This document shows, in pieces, positions 44,014 through 53,247 of a stretch of 64,000 nt of DNA. The position numbers were made by a program, and so were the translations under genes. Each line of letters opens with the position of its first letter. Positions within the stretch are counted from its first letter, which is position 1. The stretch is from contig JBCBMZ010000003.1 of NCBI GenBank assembly GCA_039822005.1, positions 371,867 through 435,866 of the forward strand. The letters are read 5' to 3'. The DNA is from JBCBDX01 sp039822005 (GTDB taxonomy: Bacteria > Pseudomonadota > Alphaproteobacteria > Rhizobiales > Rhizobiaceae). The notes under the pieces are model-generated. The model was not told the DNA's origin and ran no database searches. It was given only the letters and a program-made list of their open reading frames with translations.

Positions 44014-45837
44014 TTATGCATCGGGTTCGTAGCGGTCTTTGACTTGCGACCAATTGTCGATGGCGACAATGCCGAACTGGTCAGTGTAATCCTTCATGGG
44101 GAACTGCATGTAGGGCAAGTCCCACGCATTCTCTGTGGCTTTGCGCTCACCCTTGATGCAGGCCGATAGTATGTTTCGCTGGACTTTGCCTGTCGATGTC
44201 ACATGGGCATCGGCTGTGGCTTTGCCCGCCACCTGATCAACAAGAAGATTAAGCGTGTTCTTGTCTCTGACCAAATCCAGAAAGGCCTGATCGGGCGTCC
44301 AGTAGTTGCTCATGTCCGTTTGCATCGATTGCCCAAGCGCTTCAATCCACGTCGAGCCACAAGGCAAACATTCGGTGACAACAAAACTCATGATCCGCAT
44401 GACGTCTGAATCATCCAGCGTGATCAGCTTTGCCAGAACCGCATACCCGTCCCGAAGAATATGCCAATCGTTCGGGCGGGGCACGAGCGTGACATCGCGA
44501 TACGGGTTGTCTGTTTCGTCTGCTTCATCGCCGAGAACATCCTCATCGCATTCGTTGGAGTCGCCCTCGTTGTTGTCAGGACGCACTTCAAAAACCTTCC
44601 CGATACCAAGCAATTGGCAAATGGCTTCGCGTTCTGCTTCAAACACAGCTTTGGCCTTGTTGGTGGCCAGACTTTCTGCGATCTCGGGCTTGGATGCCTT
44701 TTGCGGATCGGCCTTCACTTGCCACAGGTTTGACCCCGCAATGATCTGCGCCACGGCAAAGCGTAAAGCCAAGCCTTGATGGTTCAAGAGATCGGTGCGC
44801 ACGGCGCTGTGGCGGTGCAGATCAAGATAGTTCTGTGCGGGTTTGGTGAGTTCCGGTTTGTGCTTGAGCGCGGTTAGCTCTTCACCTTCGCTAGCGGCTT
44901 TGTCGAGCTTCTTTGCTTCGGCTGATGGGAGATAGCCTTCATGGATCGTGACTGATCCGTCATGACCGATTTCAAGAAAGATTTTCCCGCCTTTTGACTT
45001 GGCACGTTTCATCATCTCCCAGGAATACCAGTGCTCGCCAATCTCCTGCACGACGACCTCTTTCCATCCCCCTTCGAGATAGTCCGATTTCAGTTTGGCG
45101 ATGGCGGTATTCTGGAGCGTCCAGAACTGATCACCGTCATCGAAATAAGCCTTCTCACCAAACAGGTCGGAGACGATGTTTCCTGTGTAGTCGGACAAAT
45201 CGAACAGGGCGTTGTCCGTTGCAATCTCGGCACCGCCAAACAACCACCCTTTCAGGGCACGGCCTGTTGGTGGGTAGCAATCATCTGCCTTGACCATCGC
45301 GTACCAATCCTTCTGCTGTTGCTTGGTTGCCATGGTGAGAATGCGCAATGTCTCTGCGCGGATATCGCCCTTGCGATAGGCTGTCAGGATTGGCGCAATC
45401 AGATTGGCGATTGCCAAGCGTTGTTTGACCAAACGCTCGGTCACACCGAACATGGAGGCGATATCATCGACGCTTTTGTCCTGTTTGATCAGCGTGGCAA
45501 AGGCTTTGTACTGATCGATTTCATCCATCGGCAAACGGGCGATGTTTTCTGCAAGCGATGCTTCAACGGCTTGGGCGTCATCGCCTTCATCCATCACAAG
45601 GCAGGGCACGGGTTCGATGTTATCGGTTTCCGCAATCTTGGTCAGCGCATGAAAGCGCCTTTGCCCTGCGACAACCTCGAACGTCTTGTCTGATCCATTC
45701 GGACGCACAAGCAAAGGTTGGATGATGCCAAGTGATTTGATGCTTGGCACAAGGTCATCAATGTCCTTTGCGCCCTTCTTTCGCACATTCGTCTTGGCGG
45801 GTTTCAGGTTGGTCAATTCAATATGTTTCAGTTCCAT
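44014..45837 (-). CDS. ParB/Srx-type nuclease-like or partition protein
   Basis: The 607-residue protein has a ParB N-terminal domain (residues 1-110) with IIQPLLVRP and the motif VVAGQRRFHAL, then the helix-turn-helix region (IASMFGVTERLVKQRLAIAN, about 130-150). A long C-terminal part without known domain follows. Proteins of this size in plasmid accessory modules often lie with ardA and are not true partition proteins. The start has AAGGAGGAAC three bases before ATC-ATG, a strong site. It is likely a regulator or DNA-modifying accessory factor of the element. Confidence 0.8.
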   Translation of the reverse strand: MELKHIELTNLKPAKTNVRKKGAKDIDDLVPSIKSLGIIQPLLVRPNGSDKTFEVVAGQRRFHALTKIAETDNIEPVPCLVMDEGDDAQAVEASLAENIARLPMDEIDQYKAFATLIKQDKSVDDIASMFGVTERLVKQRLAIANLIAPILTAYRKGDIRAETLRILTMATKQQQKDWYAMVKADDCYPPTGRALKGWLFGGAEIATDNALFDLSDYTGNIVSDLFGEKAYFDDGDQFWTLQNTAIAKLKSDYLEGGWKEVVVQEIGEHWYSWEMMKRAKSKGGKIFLEIGHDGSVTIHEGYLPSAEAKKLDKAASEGEELTALKHKPELTKPAQNYLDLHRHSAVRTDLLNHQGLALRFAVAQIIAGSNLWQVKADPQKASKPEIAESLATNKAKAVFEAEREAICQLLGIGKVFEVRPDNNEGDSNECDEDVLGDEADETDNPYRDVTLVPRPNDWHILRDGYAVLAKLITLDDSDVMRIMSFVVTECLPCGSTWIEALGQSMQTDMSNYWTPDQAFLDLVRDKNTLNLLVDQVAGKATADAHVTSTGKVQRNILSACIKGERKATENAWDLPYMQFPMKDYTDQFGIVAIDNWSQVKDRYEPDA

Positions 45838-45876
45838 GATGTTCCTCCTTCATGGGCTTTTGGGTTCAATGGGTTG

Positions 45877-45895
45877 GTGATGCCGTCAGCATCAC
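45877..45895. repeat. Perfect 7 bp hairpin upstream of the ParB-like gene
   Basis: GTGATGC, five bases, GCATCAC form a perfect stem-loop about 40 bases before the ParB-like start on its strand. It may be a control site or part of a leader; no T-run. Confidence 0.4.
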
Positions 45896-45971
45896 GGAGC
45901 GTCCGCGGGACAATTCGGGGTCAAAGGACAGGCGCTCGGTGATCGATGACGAACAGGGCGTCAGATCACCG

Positions 45972-46199
45972 TCAGAAAAGATCGAGTTGTTTGCGCGCCG
46001 CCTCGTCGAACAAACCGATGTCACACGGTTTTTGAACGCAAGGACGTTTGGGTTGCATCGGTAGGTTCGACTGATGATCGAGGCGTTCCCTTGTGGTCAC
46101 GGGCTGATAGCCACGAACAACAAACTGCTCGCCAATGGCGGTGTGTTCCATCTCTAGAGTTTGCGGCTTCCGATGTGTCGGGGATGGATGTGGTTTCAT
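45972..46199 (-). CDS. Small plasmid-type hypothetical protein
   Basis: The 75-residue protein starts 12 bases after the ardA stop with AGGGGG upstream, and ends in QLDLF, a tail often seen on small mobile-element proteins. It is proline-, glutamine- and arginine-rich, with two cysteines. No function can be assigned; it belongs to the ardA transcript. Confidence 0.55.
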   Translation of the reverse strand: MKPHPSPTHRKPQTLEMEHTAIGEQFVVRGYQPVTTRERLDHQSNLPMQPKRPCVQKPCDIGLFDEAARKQLDLF

Positions 46200-46210
46200 G
46201 GCTCACCCCC

Positions 46211-46717
46211 TCACCCGCACCGACAGGCGTAGCTGGTGCCGGCAATCTCGATCATGGAATAATCACAGGCCAGATCGCGGGCGATGGCCTCATAGTCGAT
46301 AAAATACGCAAGCCCTTCGGGGATTTCGCCGTAAAGCCCTTCTTCGACAAACTCCTCAGCCAAGTCGCGAAGGTTACTGACTTCATAGAGATCGACATCA
46401 AAATCGTCTGGATGATCACTATCGCGATCGAATGAATAGCCGCATTCACCAACGGCAACAATGAACACGCGCTTCTGATGGTCTTCCCACTCCTCGGCGG
46501 CACGAAAAAAGTCAGCAAAGTTGGACTGATAAAGCCCCCATGCCTTGGCAAGTTGGCAATCAACGTCCTCGCCATCGATGAACTGGATTTCGAATTCCTC
46601 GACCTGACCGCCGAAATCATTGCGGCAGGTCTTGGCCTTGGCGGCGTACTCCTCGGCACCATCGAAGTAAAAGCCACTGGCGGAAATATCATAGGGCTGT
46701 GCGTATAGTCTGGTCAT
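46211..46717 (-). CDS. ardA: ArdA-family antirestriction protein
   Basis: ArdA mimics DNA and blocks type I restriction enzymes after entry of mobile DNA. The 168-residue product is strongly acidic (many Asp/Glu) and keeps the family order: N-terminal YDISASGFYFDGAEEYAAK, central VEEFEIQFIDGEDVD, and C-terminal LAYFIDYEAIARDLACDYS. Its position in a mobilisable region fits the role. The N-terminus is somewhat diverged from the best-known members. Confidence 0.82.
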   Translation of the reverse strand: MTRLYAQPYDISASGFYFDGAEEYAAKAKTCRNDFGGQVEEFEIQFIDGEDVDCQLAKAWGLYQSNFADFFRAAEEWEDHQKRVFIVAVGECGYSFDRDSDHPDDFDVDLYEVSNLRDLAEEFVEEGLYGEIPEGLAYFIDYEAIARDLACDYSMIEIAGTSYACRCG

Positions 46718-46880
46718 GGAAAAACTCGCTTTCGTTCAAAGGTTCAAATCAGCGAAGCGTCCAAAAACACTGCGCGCATGAACCTCTGCCCAGCGGCGAG
46801 CGGCCAAATGAAAACGAAACAAAAAGCCGGCGCGTCAAAGACGGGCCGACCACTGTGGCCGGTCGATCAAACACCGTAGA

Positions 46881-46977
46881 TGGGTCAATGACTTTTGTGG
46901 GGGACCGCTTAGACCGTCCCCGCGATCACCTGTCGGAGCGGCATGGACGGCCTTAGCGGGTAAAAGTCATTGACCCA
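46881..46977. repeat. 97 bp near-palindrome with perfect 16 bp ends
   Basis: The outer arms TGGGTCAATGACTTTT (46881-46896) and its complement (46962-46977) match perfectly. Inner arms at 46905-46919 and 46945-46959 match at 13 of 15 positions. It lies in a 541 bp gene-free spacer upstream of ardA on one side and a small gene on the other. Candidates are an oriT or replication structure, a miniature transposon, or a strong hairpin RNA. GC-rich shorter inverted repeats lie on both sides. Confidence 0.7.
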
Positions 46978-47258
46978 CAGTCGAAGCGTCGCCGGTTTTG
47001 ATGTAAGCTGGAGAAAAGGTTCCAAGCGCGTCACAACGCGCAAATGAAGGTGAGCTGCGGCGCGTCAGGCGGCGCAGTGCTTTCTTCCCGTCAAGGACCG
47101 AAGCCGTATGGCCAAGACCCGGCGAAGTAGAACGTAGCCGCGGCTTGGTTCACGAGAGCCTGCTCAGACGGCCAAACCAAAAAATGAATTAATTCCTATA
47201 TAGTTGCTGGATGATATGAAATAGGAATATATACCAATCCAAAAATTGGAGGCGTTAT

Positions 47259-47480
47259 ATGACTGAAGAGCTGGAGTACACGGTCGAAATGCGAGACCAA
47301 CAAGGGAAGGTGATCGAGTGCTTTGCGAGATTGGAAGGCCTTTTTCCTGCGAGAATGGTTTTCGATCACTATGCGGCGAAATTTCCAAACGACATCATCA
47401 TGTGCCGTCACAGGGTACGGGTGGTGAAAGAGCACAAGCCCGCAGTGACGCTTTCACACTTAAGCGTTGAAAAGAAATAA
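47259..47480 (+). CDS. Small hypothetical protein
   Basis: The 73-residue product starts at an ATG with GGAGG seven bases upstream. It is a soluble mixed-charge protein with a basic centre (CRHRVRVVKEHK). No family recognised. It follows the 97 bp palindrome and is monocistronic so far as can be seen. Confidence 0.6.
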   Translation: MTEELEYTVEMRDQQGKVIECFARLEGLFPARMVFDHYAAKFPNDIIMCRHRVRVVKEHKPAVTLSHLSVEKK

Positions 47481-47736
47481 GTACGTGAGATTTCGCGGGA
47501 TGGCAGCATTTCCCGAGTGAAAATTCTGCATATCAAATTGTGTCTTTGGAAATCGGGTTGACTGATCGAGATAAGGGCTACGGGTAAGCAGCAATCCGCT
47601 AAAACACCTTATTACCGAAAATTGCGTTGACGGTTTGTTGGACGTGTGACGCTTTTTTAAAAAACGCCTGCGGTTACTTTCATATCCTAAGGAAATGTAG
47701 TTCTATGTCTTACGCAACAAAGTTCAGGGGCATCTC

Positions 47737-48009
47737 ATGAGAAAATTGTTACTCAGCACATTTGTGCTCTGCTTCAGCGCGGCTGCAGCTTTGGCTGAAT
47801 CGATCACGATGGTCGCGTGGAATATCATTGGGCTGAAGCATATGGAACCGACGCGGAGACAATTCGTTCCTCAAAATTTTGGGCCGACGGCAAGGTTCCA
47901 GCATTTGAAAGCCTTTCCCAACAGCGTTTTCTTGGGCTACGATGAATGCTCGTCCGGCTGTGAAAGAGGTATTTTTGTCAGTCTTGGGCGTTGGCGATGT
48001 TATCGGTAA
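47737..48009 (+). CDS. Short exported ORF overlapping a membrane gene
   Basis: The 90-residue frame has a clear signal peptide (MRKLLLSTF start, cleaved near ALA at about residue 20), but the rest lacks a recognisable domain. It overlaps the next gene in another frame by 68 bases. It may be a truncated gene or the front end of a frameshifted one; a real short secreted protein is also possible. Confidence 0.45.
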   Translation: MRKLLLSTFVLCFSAAAALAESITMVAWNIIGLKHMEPTRRQFVPQNFGPTARFQHLKAFPNSVFLGYDECSSGCERGIFVSLGRWRCYR

Positions 48010-48688
48010 ACTTCTCGCATTCCTCACCCTCCCGGCGACGCTTATCGCTGGCTACGTTTATTTCGACGAAGTCAGGGATTATTTTTCGGCACCCGACCTG
48101 ACCACGGAAATACGTCGAGCAACGCTTCGCTGCAATTACGTTTGGCGAGACGCTGAAGCTTATCAGAATTTCCAGCGCGGCGACGACAACGAGCTAACAC
48201 AGCTGTGTCGATCATCTCCGGTAGCAGTCTCGTTCGAATTTAGTGTCACAAACAACGACTCAATTGCACGCGAACTCAAAAGCCTAGTGATCACCGCGAG
48301 CGTGCCTCCGTATGGCGACCTCCAATTGGACGAAGTGCAGTCGGTCGAGCATCTGATACAACATGGTGTCGAGACCAACCTCAGGCGAGATTGGCGAGTT
48401 GAGACACTAAACTCAGGTGAAACGGCGATCTTTGAAATTCTGGCTTTTGGTACAGGTTCTTCAGCTGAACAGAACGTGTGGGACAAGCTGGCAAGTCTAA
48501 TGGATGAACCTGAACCAAGCATACTGAACCAGGCGGCGAAGATCGAGCTCCGCGCGCAATTTAGCGGTTTTCAGACTGCACCTCAGACCGTGTTAACGTG
48601 CTTGATCACTTTGGACGATCAGGAAGTCGATCAATGGCAGGCAAAAGCCCCGCATCGTCGAATTCAGATAACAAACATCTGCGCTTGA
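47942..48688 (+). CDS. Membrane-anchored protein of unknown function
   Basis: The 248-residue protein has one membrane segment (about residues 19-42) and then a beta-rich domain of about 200 residues with several cysteines. The ATG at 47942 has no good ribosome-binding site; in-frame GTG and TTG codons a few residues on are alternatives. Its relation to the preceding overlapping signal-peptide ORF suggests a frameshift or translational coupling. No family recognised. Confidence 0.5.
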   Translation: MNARPAVKEVFLSVLGVGDVIGKLLAFLTLPATLIAGYVYFDEVRDYFSAPDLTTEIRRATLRCNYVWRDAEAYQNFQRGDDNELTQLCRSSPVAVSFEFSVTNNDSIARELKSLVITASVPPYGDLQLDEVQSVEHLIQHGVETNLRRDWRVETLNSGETAIFEILAFGTGSSAEQNVWDKLASLMDEPEPSILNQAAKIELRAQFSGFQTAPQTVLTCLITLDDQEVDQWQAKAPHRRIQITNICA

Positions 48689-49071
48689 AATTGGTAGTCG
48701 GAGACTCAAAGGGTTGCATCGATCTGTTGAGTTAATGTCGTCTTTAGAGGTCACAATTTGCGTTCAGTTGCACCTTACCGCTGCGCGAATTAGCCGGAGG
48801 TGTATTTCCAGCTATGGAGGCGCTGTTAATGTCTTTGCCCGTTGGTTCGTTCTTGTAACGCGGATTAACGCTTCTATGCAGCCGTCGCTCGATTGGAAGA
48901 TTGTGCGGAGAGCCGACGCTCGCGGCAGGTGCGACTGAACGACCGCTTTGCGGACAAACCCGACCTTGGTTTTCAAATCTTCGCTGACGCAGCATACCTT
49001 TCCCCTTTTGATCCGGCTTTGCCGCCAAATCGGTCGTTGCTGCTCCTGAAAAAAGCTCCTAGCTACTCCCA
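48689..49071. other. 383 bp spacer, no gene supported
   Basis: Short overlapping frames on both strands lack ribosome-binding sites and recognisable sequence. It may be a decayed gene. It lies between two gene blocks transcribed toward it, but no terminator-like hairpin with a T-run was found. Confidence 0.3.
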
Positions 49072-50085
49072 CTAGATGAAGGAGTTTAGGCTAAACAACA
49101 ACACGATCTGGCATGAGTGCCAGATTGCTTCCCCAACGACCACGCTTTCCCGCGTCTTTCCCGTTCCAAAATCGAGAGACTTCATGAGTGCCAGATAGGC
49201 AGTGGAATGGATCATCCCAATCAGTGTCGCCAATGCCATCAGCAATTCAATACTTTCAAAGTAACGGTTGTTTGCCATCGTCAGGACCATGGCAATCGGT
49301 ATTAACAAGGCGGCAAAGAACGTCATCTTGTCGATGAGATGAACGAATTTCAAAGACGCCATTGATGCAGCAACCGGGATTCCTAGAAAGTAGAAGAAAT
49401 GTAGAATTTCCCGGTTGTCTCCGACACCTAGCCCCGCTGTAAAAAGCAGCGCAGTGGAGAGCGCACATAACAGAAGCCTGCCGCAAACCGTTGCTCGGGA
49501 ACAGGCACTTACGAGTTTCCAGAATAATTCCTTCGCGAGCGCGCGCTGACGAGGTTCAGTGCCGGCAGATATCCTGGAGATAGGTGCGAGCGCGATGATC
49601 CTAATAGCAACAACGCTAATCAAGACGATCAGGGCATTATTTTCAGAGTTGATTTGCATGCCCAAAAGCAGAAAAATCAATCTGACAACGGAGAACGGTA
49701 TAGTCGTTTTTGCAAGTGCGCTGGCAAGGGAACGGTCGATTGTCCTCCTGATCCCCGTTGTCCCCAGGTAACTCAACGCGCCTGCAGCACCGAACACCAG
49801 TAGAACGAAGTCCAGATTGAAGTTCAGGTTAAAAAATCCTGCAGTTGCGCAGAGAGCGGCGGAAACGAGAATTCCCAAATTTGCCAAATTCAAAAAAGCC
49901 TTGTCAGGTAGCCCGATGAAAGGGGCCAGGAGCAACATCAGGAAGAAGCCGACTGAAGACATTAAAAGATAGTCATCCAGGTCGATACTGGCACCTGCTG
50001 CCTGCCCAAAAGAAGACAACACATATCCCAGGAACAAGAACGTGGAGGAAGCGTTGAGTGCCTGATAAACAGTGACGTTTATCAC
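49072..50085 (-). CDS. Polytopic membrane protein, possible flippase or transporter
   Basis: The 337-residue protein has about ten hydrophobic segments with small charged loops. Its general layout resembles Wzx/MATE-like flippases or small exporters, but no diagnostic motif is seen. It begins at GTG in a GTGA overlap with the kinase gene. As the last gene of a seven-gene biosynthetic operon it is the best candidate for exporting or flipping the product. Confidence 0.65.
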   Translation of the reverse strand: MINVTVYQALNASSTFLFLGYVLSSFGQAAGASIDLDDYLLMSSVGFFLMLLLAPFIGLPDKAFLNLANLGILVSAALCATAGFFNLNFNLDFVLLVFGAAGALSYLGTTGIRRTIDRSLASALAKTTIPFSVVRLIFLLLGMQINSENNALIVLISVVAIRIIALAPISRISAGTEPRQRALAKELFWKLVSACSRATVCGRLLLCALSTALLFTAGLGVGDNREILHFFYFLGIPVAASMASLKFVHLIDKMTFFAALLIPIAMVLTMANNRYFESIELLMALATLIGMIHSTAYLALMKSLDFGTGKTRESVVVGEAIWHSCQIVLLFSLNSFI

Positions 50086-50705
50086 TTAGATCTCGTTAGT
50101 TGGGTACTGCTTTGTCTCTGATCGAGCTTCCTTTTCATCAAACGAGAATTCCGCAGAATGAAGACTTTCGACGAGTATTCCGATTTCCCGGAACGAATTA
50201 GTCGGGTAATTTTTCGCCTTCTGAATAATGCAACCCGAGTCAAAAAGGCAATATCCAGCCTTTCGCGATTTGTGGGATGCATCTCGGGTCTGGCGACAGA
50301 CCAATGTTTTGCCCACCGGCGAAGCACTCTGCCCGCGCATATTTGCGGTGGTTCATCCAGGAAAATGCAAAGATCGGCATAGTGCAATCGATGAAGCAGA
50401 GTTGCTTCGTTGTGGCCGTCCATTATCCAGCTCTGCTTTTCCAGGATATTGTTTTCTATTCCCTGCCATTCCTCGAGGCTTGGTTCATCCCAGTTGGCCC
50501 GCCAGTAAAGAGAATCCAGATGGTATAGCTCTATCCCCAAATATGCAGCTATACTTGACGAGAAGACCGTCTTTCCGGAACCTGGAGAGCCGCATACGAT
50601 AATTTTTTTCGCTGTTTCTAATCGCTTAAGAAAATCGTCCATCGATTGAATCTTTGGCTTGATTTCCGGATACTTGCGGGGCGCATTATGCGAAAAGGAC
50701 TCCAT
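50082..50705 (-). CDS. P-loop kinase-like protein, adenylate-kinase/FlaR type
   Basis: The 207-residue protein has a Walker A motif GSPGSGKT (39-46) and an IFLDEPP block suited to the Walker B position. A lid-like arginine-rich region follows (GRVLRRWAKHW...NRERLD). This fits the small nucleotide or sugar kinase group sometimes annotated as DNA topology modulation protein. In the operon it would phosphorylate a substrate or its nucleotide form. An in-frame ATG at residue 22 is the alternative start. Confidence 0.75.
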   Translation of the reverse strand: MESFSHNAPRKYPEIKPKIQSMDDFLKRLETAKKIIVCGSPGSGKTVFSSSIAAYLGIELYHLDSLYWRANWDEPSLEEWQGIENNILEKQSWIMDGHNEATLLHRLHYADLCIFLDEPPQICAGRVLRRWAKHWSVARPEMHPTNRERLDIAFLTRVALFRRRKITRLIRSGKSEYSSKVFILRNSRLMKRKLDQRQSSTQLTRSK

Positions 50706-50720
50706 GATAGAACACCTTAA

Positions 50721-51440
50721 CTAGCATTCAGGGTGAGAATTAAGTAAAAGACTTTCTGCATATGCAAAATCGTGCTCGCTATCGATGTCAACGCAGTAAG
50801 GTTCTTCATGAACATAGCCAAATGTATTTGGCGTGACGAAGCGTCTGTGCTGGAGGTAGTAATCGACGTCAACCATCTTTAGAGCTTCGCTGCTCTTATA
50901 GAATTTTGGAAGCAACTGTGTATTTGTGTCCACAAACGGGCTGAATGCCGACATGTTCAAATCAGGTGGCAACATGTCGGAATGCATGGGGTGATCCCGC
51001 ACTTCAACCATTGAAATCAGTATTTTAGCTGATTGATGCGCCGCAAAATAACGCAAAAAACGATCAATTTCGTGCGTGTCTCGCAATGGGTTTGTCGGCG
51101 ACATCCAAACAATCAGGTCGGGCTTTTCGCCACTTAGAAGCAGGAAGTCAAGCGCATGGTCAAATACCTTCGCCACATGCGCATCGTCCCCTGCCAGCGC
51201 ATCCGGGCGCATAAACGGAACTTCGGCGCCATATTCCCGTGAAATGTCGGCGATTGCTTCACAATCGGTAGACATTATCGTCCGATCGATGAATTGAGAT
51301 TCTTTGCAATATTGGATGGTCCAGGCGAGCAGTGGCTTTCCGGCAAAAATCTTTATGTTCTTTTCGGGAAGACGTTTCGAGCCACCACGGGCCATTATCA
51401 ATGCTGCTACGCTCAACTCTTTCCCGTTTATTACGATCAT
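50721..51440 (-). CDS. CMP-sugar synthetase-like nucleotidyltransferase (NeuA family)
   Basis: The 239-residue protein has the family N-terminal motif ALIMARGGSKRLPEKNI (13-29), then FIDRTIMSTDCEAIA and DLIVWMSPTNPLRD. NeuA-type enzymes join CTP to nonulosonic acids; PtmB and legionaminate synthetases are close relatives. The start lies one base after the SDR stop. Pairing with an SDR resembles the PtmA/PtmB pair of flagellin glycosylation, so a CMP-activated unusual sugar is a reasonable guess; no sugar-building genes for a standard nonulosonate are here. Confidence 0.8.
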   Translation of the reverse strand: MIVINGKELSVAALIMARGGSKRLPEKNIKIFAGKPLLAWTIQYCKESQFIDRTIMSTDCEAIADISREYGAEVPFMRPDALAGDDAHVAKVFDHALDFLLLSGEKPDLIVWMSPTNPLRDTHEIDRFLRYFAAHQSAKILISMVEVRDHPMHSDMLPPDLNMSAFSPFVDTNTQLLPKFYKSSEALKMVDVDYYLQHRRFVTPNTFGYVHEEPYCVDIDSEHDFAYAESLLLNSHPEC

Positions 51441-51441
51441 G

Positions 51442-52185
51442 TCACCAGTCCAGTTTTTTGCCATCAAGATAAAAGCCGCCATTGGGCCCGTCTTCGCCAA
51501 GAAGAACTGCCCACATCACGCTTGCCACGCCCTGCTCGATTGATCTGAGCGCATCCGGGCCACCCATGTCCGTTCTGCACCAACCTGGCGCTACGCTGTT
51601 GACTTTGACGCCCCTGTCCGTTTCGTGCGCTGCAACACGCGTCAATGCATTTAATCCGGCTTTTGAAATTTTGTAAGGAGCGATGTTTTCTCCCATTTCG
51701 CAGAGGGAGGCCTGTTCCGATGATACATTGACGATCCGGCCCCACCGGTTCCTGTTCATGATCGGAAGTAGGAGGCGGATCAAATAGTAAGGACCAAAAC
51801 AGTTCACAGAAACGACGTCCTGAATATCACTTGCGTCGGTACATTCGATACGCCCTTCATCCCGAGGGTGGCTGGTGACCCCGGCCATATTCACCAAGAC
51901 ATCTATGCGGTTCTCGTCTTGAAGAATTTGAGCCACAACCTGTTCGCACTCATGTGGTGACGTCACATCCAGTACCTTGGATTGCACGCCGCACTGTTCC
52001 TGCGCGCGAGACGCGCCCTCTTCCGTCCGCGCACATGCATAGACCTTTAACTCCGTCAATTCAGACAAGGCTTTGCACAAGGCGAAACCAAGACCCCGGG
52101 AAGCGCCGGTAACCAATGCCACTTTTCCTTTCAGTACACTGCAATTGAGTTGAAGATCAGGTGAGAACGTCAACAATTCGTCCAT
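51442..52185 (-). CDS. Short-chain dehydrogenase/reductase
   Basis: The 247-residue protein has TGASRGLG (26-33), the catalytic serine block NVSSEQAS and YKISK with Tyr171 and Lys175. It is a classical SDR that would oxidise or reduce a hydroxyl or keto group. The ATG at 52185 puts the Rossmann motif at the usual place; a longer start at 52260 would add about 25 residues overlapping the neighbour. It sits between the SnoaL-like gene and the CMP-transferase gene. Confidence 0.85.
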   Translation of the reverse strand: MDELLTFSPDLQLNCSVLKGKVALVTGASRGLGFALCKALSELTELKVYACARTEEGASRAQEQCGVQSKVLDVTSPHECEQVVAQILQDENRIDVLVNMAGVTSHPRDEGRIECTDASDIQDVVSVNCFGPYYLIRLLLPIMNRNRWGRIVNVSSEQASLCEMGENIAPYKISKAGLNALTRVAAHETDRGVKVNSVAPGWCRTDMGGPDALRSIEQGVASVMWAVLLGEDGPNGGFYLDGKKLDW

Positions 52186-52210
52186 CGCACGGGACGAAGA
52201 GAAGGCCTCG

Positions 52211-52549
52211 TTAGATTGCTGGGCGTGCAAAGAAAGTTCTCCTGTTCCGGACTTGGCCATCTCGCATTTCAAAAAAGTCGGCAAATTGTTCTTTCAAAGT
52301 TTGTCCTGACTTGGAAACGCCGTTAAATTCACCCCAGACAGCGATTTCGAAGTGATCCCCGACTAGTTGACATACTTTGTGTTCACCGCGTTCGATTATC
52401 CGGCCACGTTTGTAGAACGCGATGATTTCTTCCCTTGATTTGAGCGGACGATACCCGGGCCTAAAATAACAGGCGTCATAGGTGAAATGCGCAGAGATGC
52501 TTTGAATACAGCCTCGATCAATTGCCTTGTACAATTCTGTAATTTCATG
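52211..52549 (-). CDS. SnoaL-like domain protein
   Basis: The 112-residue protein matches the compact NTF2/SnoaL-like fold (TYDACYFRPGYRPLKSREEII and a CQLVGDHFEIAVWGEF block). Members act as cyclases, isomerases or binding proteins on small molecules. The start has GAAG upstream and lies about 20 bases after the dioxygenase stop. It would process an intermediate in the operon's pathway. Confidence 0.65.
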   Translation of the reverse strand, partial: HEITELYKAIDRGCIQSISAHFTYDACYFRPGYRPLKSREEIIAFYKRGRIIERGEHKVCQLVGDHFEIAVWGEFNGVSKSGQTLKEQFADFFEMRDGQVRNRRTFFARPAI

Positions 52550-52569
52550 CATTTTCTTCGCTTCCAAAC

Positions 52570-53247
52570 CTAAACTGCAAAATGGAATTCTGGATTTTTG
52601 CGTTTCATGTTCTCGTAATCGATCCGACAATTGCTGCTGCAGTATCTAACCAGGAAGGCTCGTCTCGGTTTGTCAGATCGATTTGTGTCAGAGCCGTGCA
52701 GTAATGCCTGGTGAACTCGGATGGCATCCCCTGGAGAAACTTCCAGCGTTTCAGTCCTGACGGCACCCGATAGTTCGCTTTTCATTACGTTATGGCGGTC
52801 AGATCGACCAAGGCGTTCACACCGATAGTTCAGATGGCTTCCAGGTATTACCTGTAATGCCCCATTTTTTGCGTTGCATTCGTCCAAAGGAATCCAAAAT
52901 GACGATGTCCTAACCGGGTCAAGACAATGAAAATCGCAGTCCCGATGGAAGTCGATCACGCTCGTGGCAGCGTCAGGCCATTTGACAACAAAAGCCGAGT
53001 GAAAATGTCTGACGGTGTCACCGAGCTCAAGCTTCGCCATCGACGCTAAGTCTGGCCTGGCGACGAAACCGCGCCAGAAACTGTCTTTTGCAAGCGTCTC
53101 ACAAGACAGAAATGTCTGCAGACAGTCTTTGGTCTGCTCTTCGAGCCCAGCCAAATCGCTCCGCAATCGAGTCACATCGTCTTTCGACAATGCGCCTGAC
53201 AAGACCTCGTACCCTCTCTGGTGGTATTGTTTTTCCGGTGCCATCAT
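52570..53247 (-). CDS. Phytanoyl-CoA dioxygenase-family Fe(II)/2-oxoglutarate oxygenase
   Basis: The 225-residue protein has the facial triad HxD in DFHRDCDF (His101, Asp103), a distal His184 in ALLHGSDTN, and a 2-oxoglutarate-binding arginine near residues 195-196 (PRRAF). It is a small PhyH family member and likely hydroxylates or desaturates a pathway intermediate. It starts in an ATGA overlap with the radical SAM gene. Such enzymes recur in surface-sugar and natural-product operons. Confidence 0.85.
   Translation of the reverse strand: MMAPEKQYHQRGYEVLSGALSKDDVTRLRSDLAGLEEQTKDCLQTFLSCETLAKDSFWRGFVARPDLASMAKLELGDTVRHFHSAFVVKWPDAATSVIDFHRDCDFHCLDPVRTSSFWIPLDECNAKNGALQVIPGSHLNYRCERLGRSDRHNVMKSELSGAVRTETLEVSPGDAIRVHQALLHGSDTNRSDKPRRAFLVRYCSSNCRIDYENMKRKNPEFHFAV

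Noticed and set aside
44014..45837. Calling the ParB-like gene part of a plasmid partition locus
   Set aside because: No parA lies beside it, and the large C-terminal region is unlike partition ParB; kept as ParB-domain protein only.
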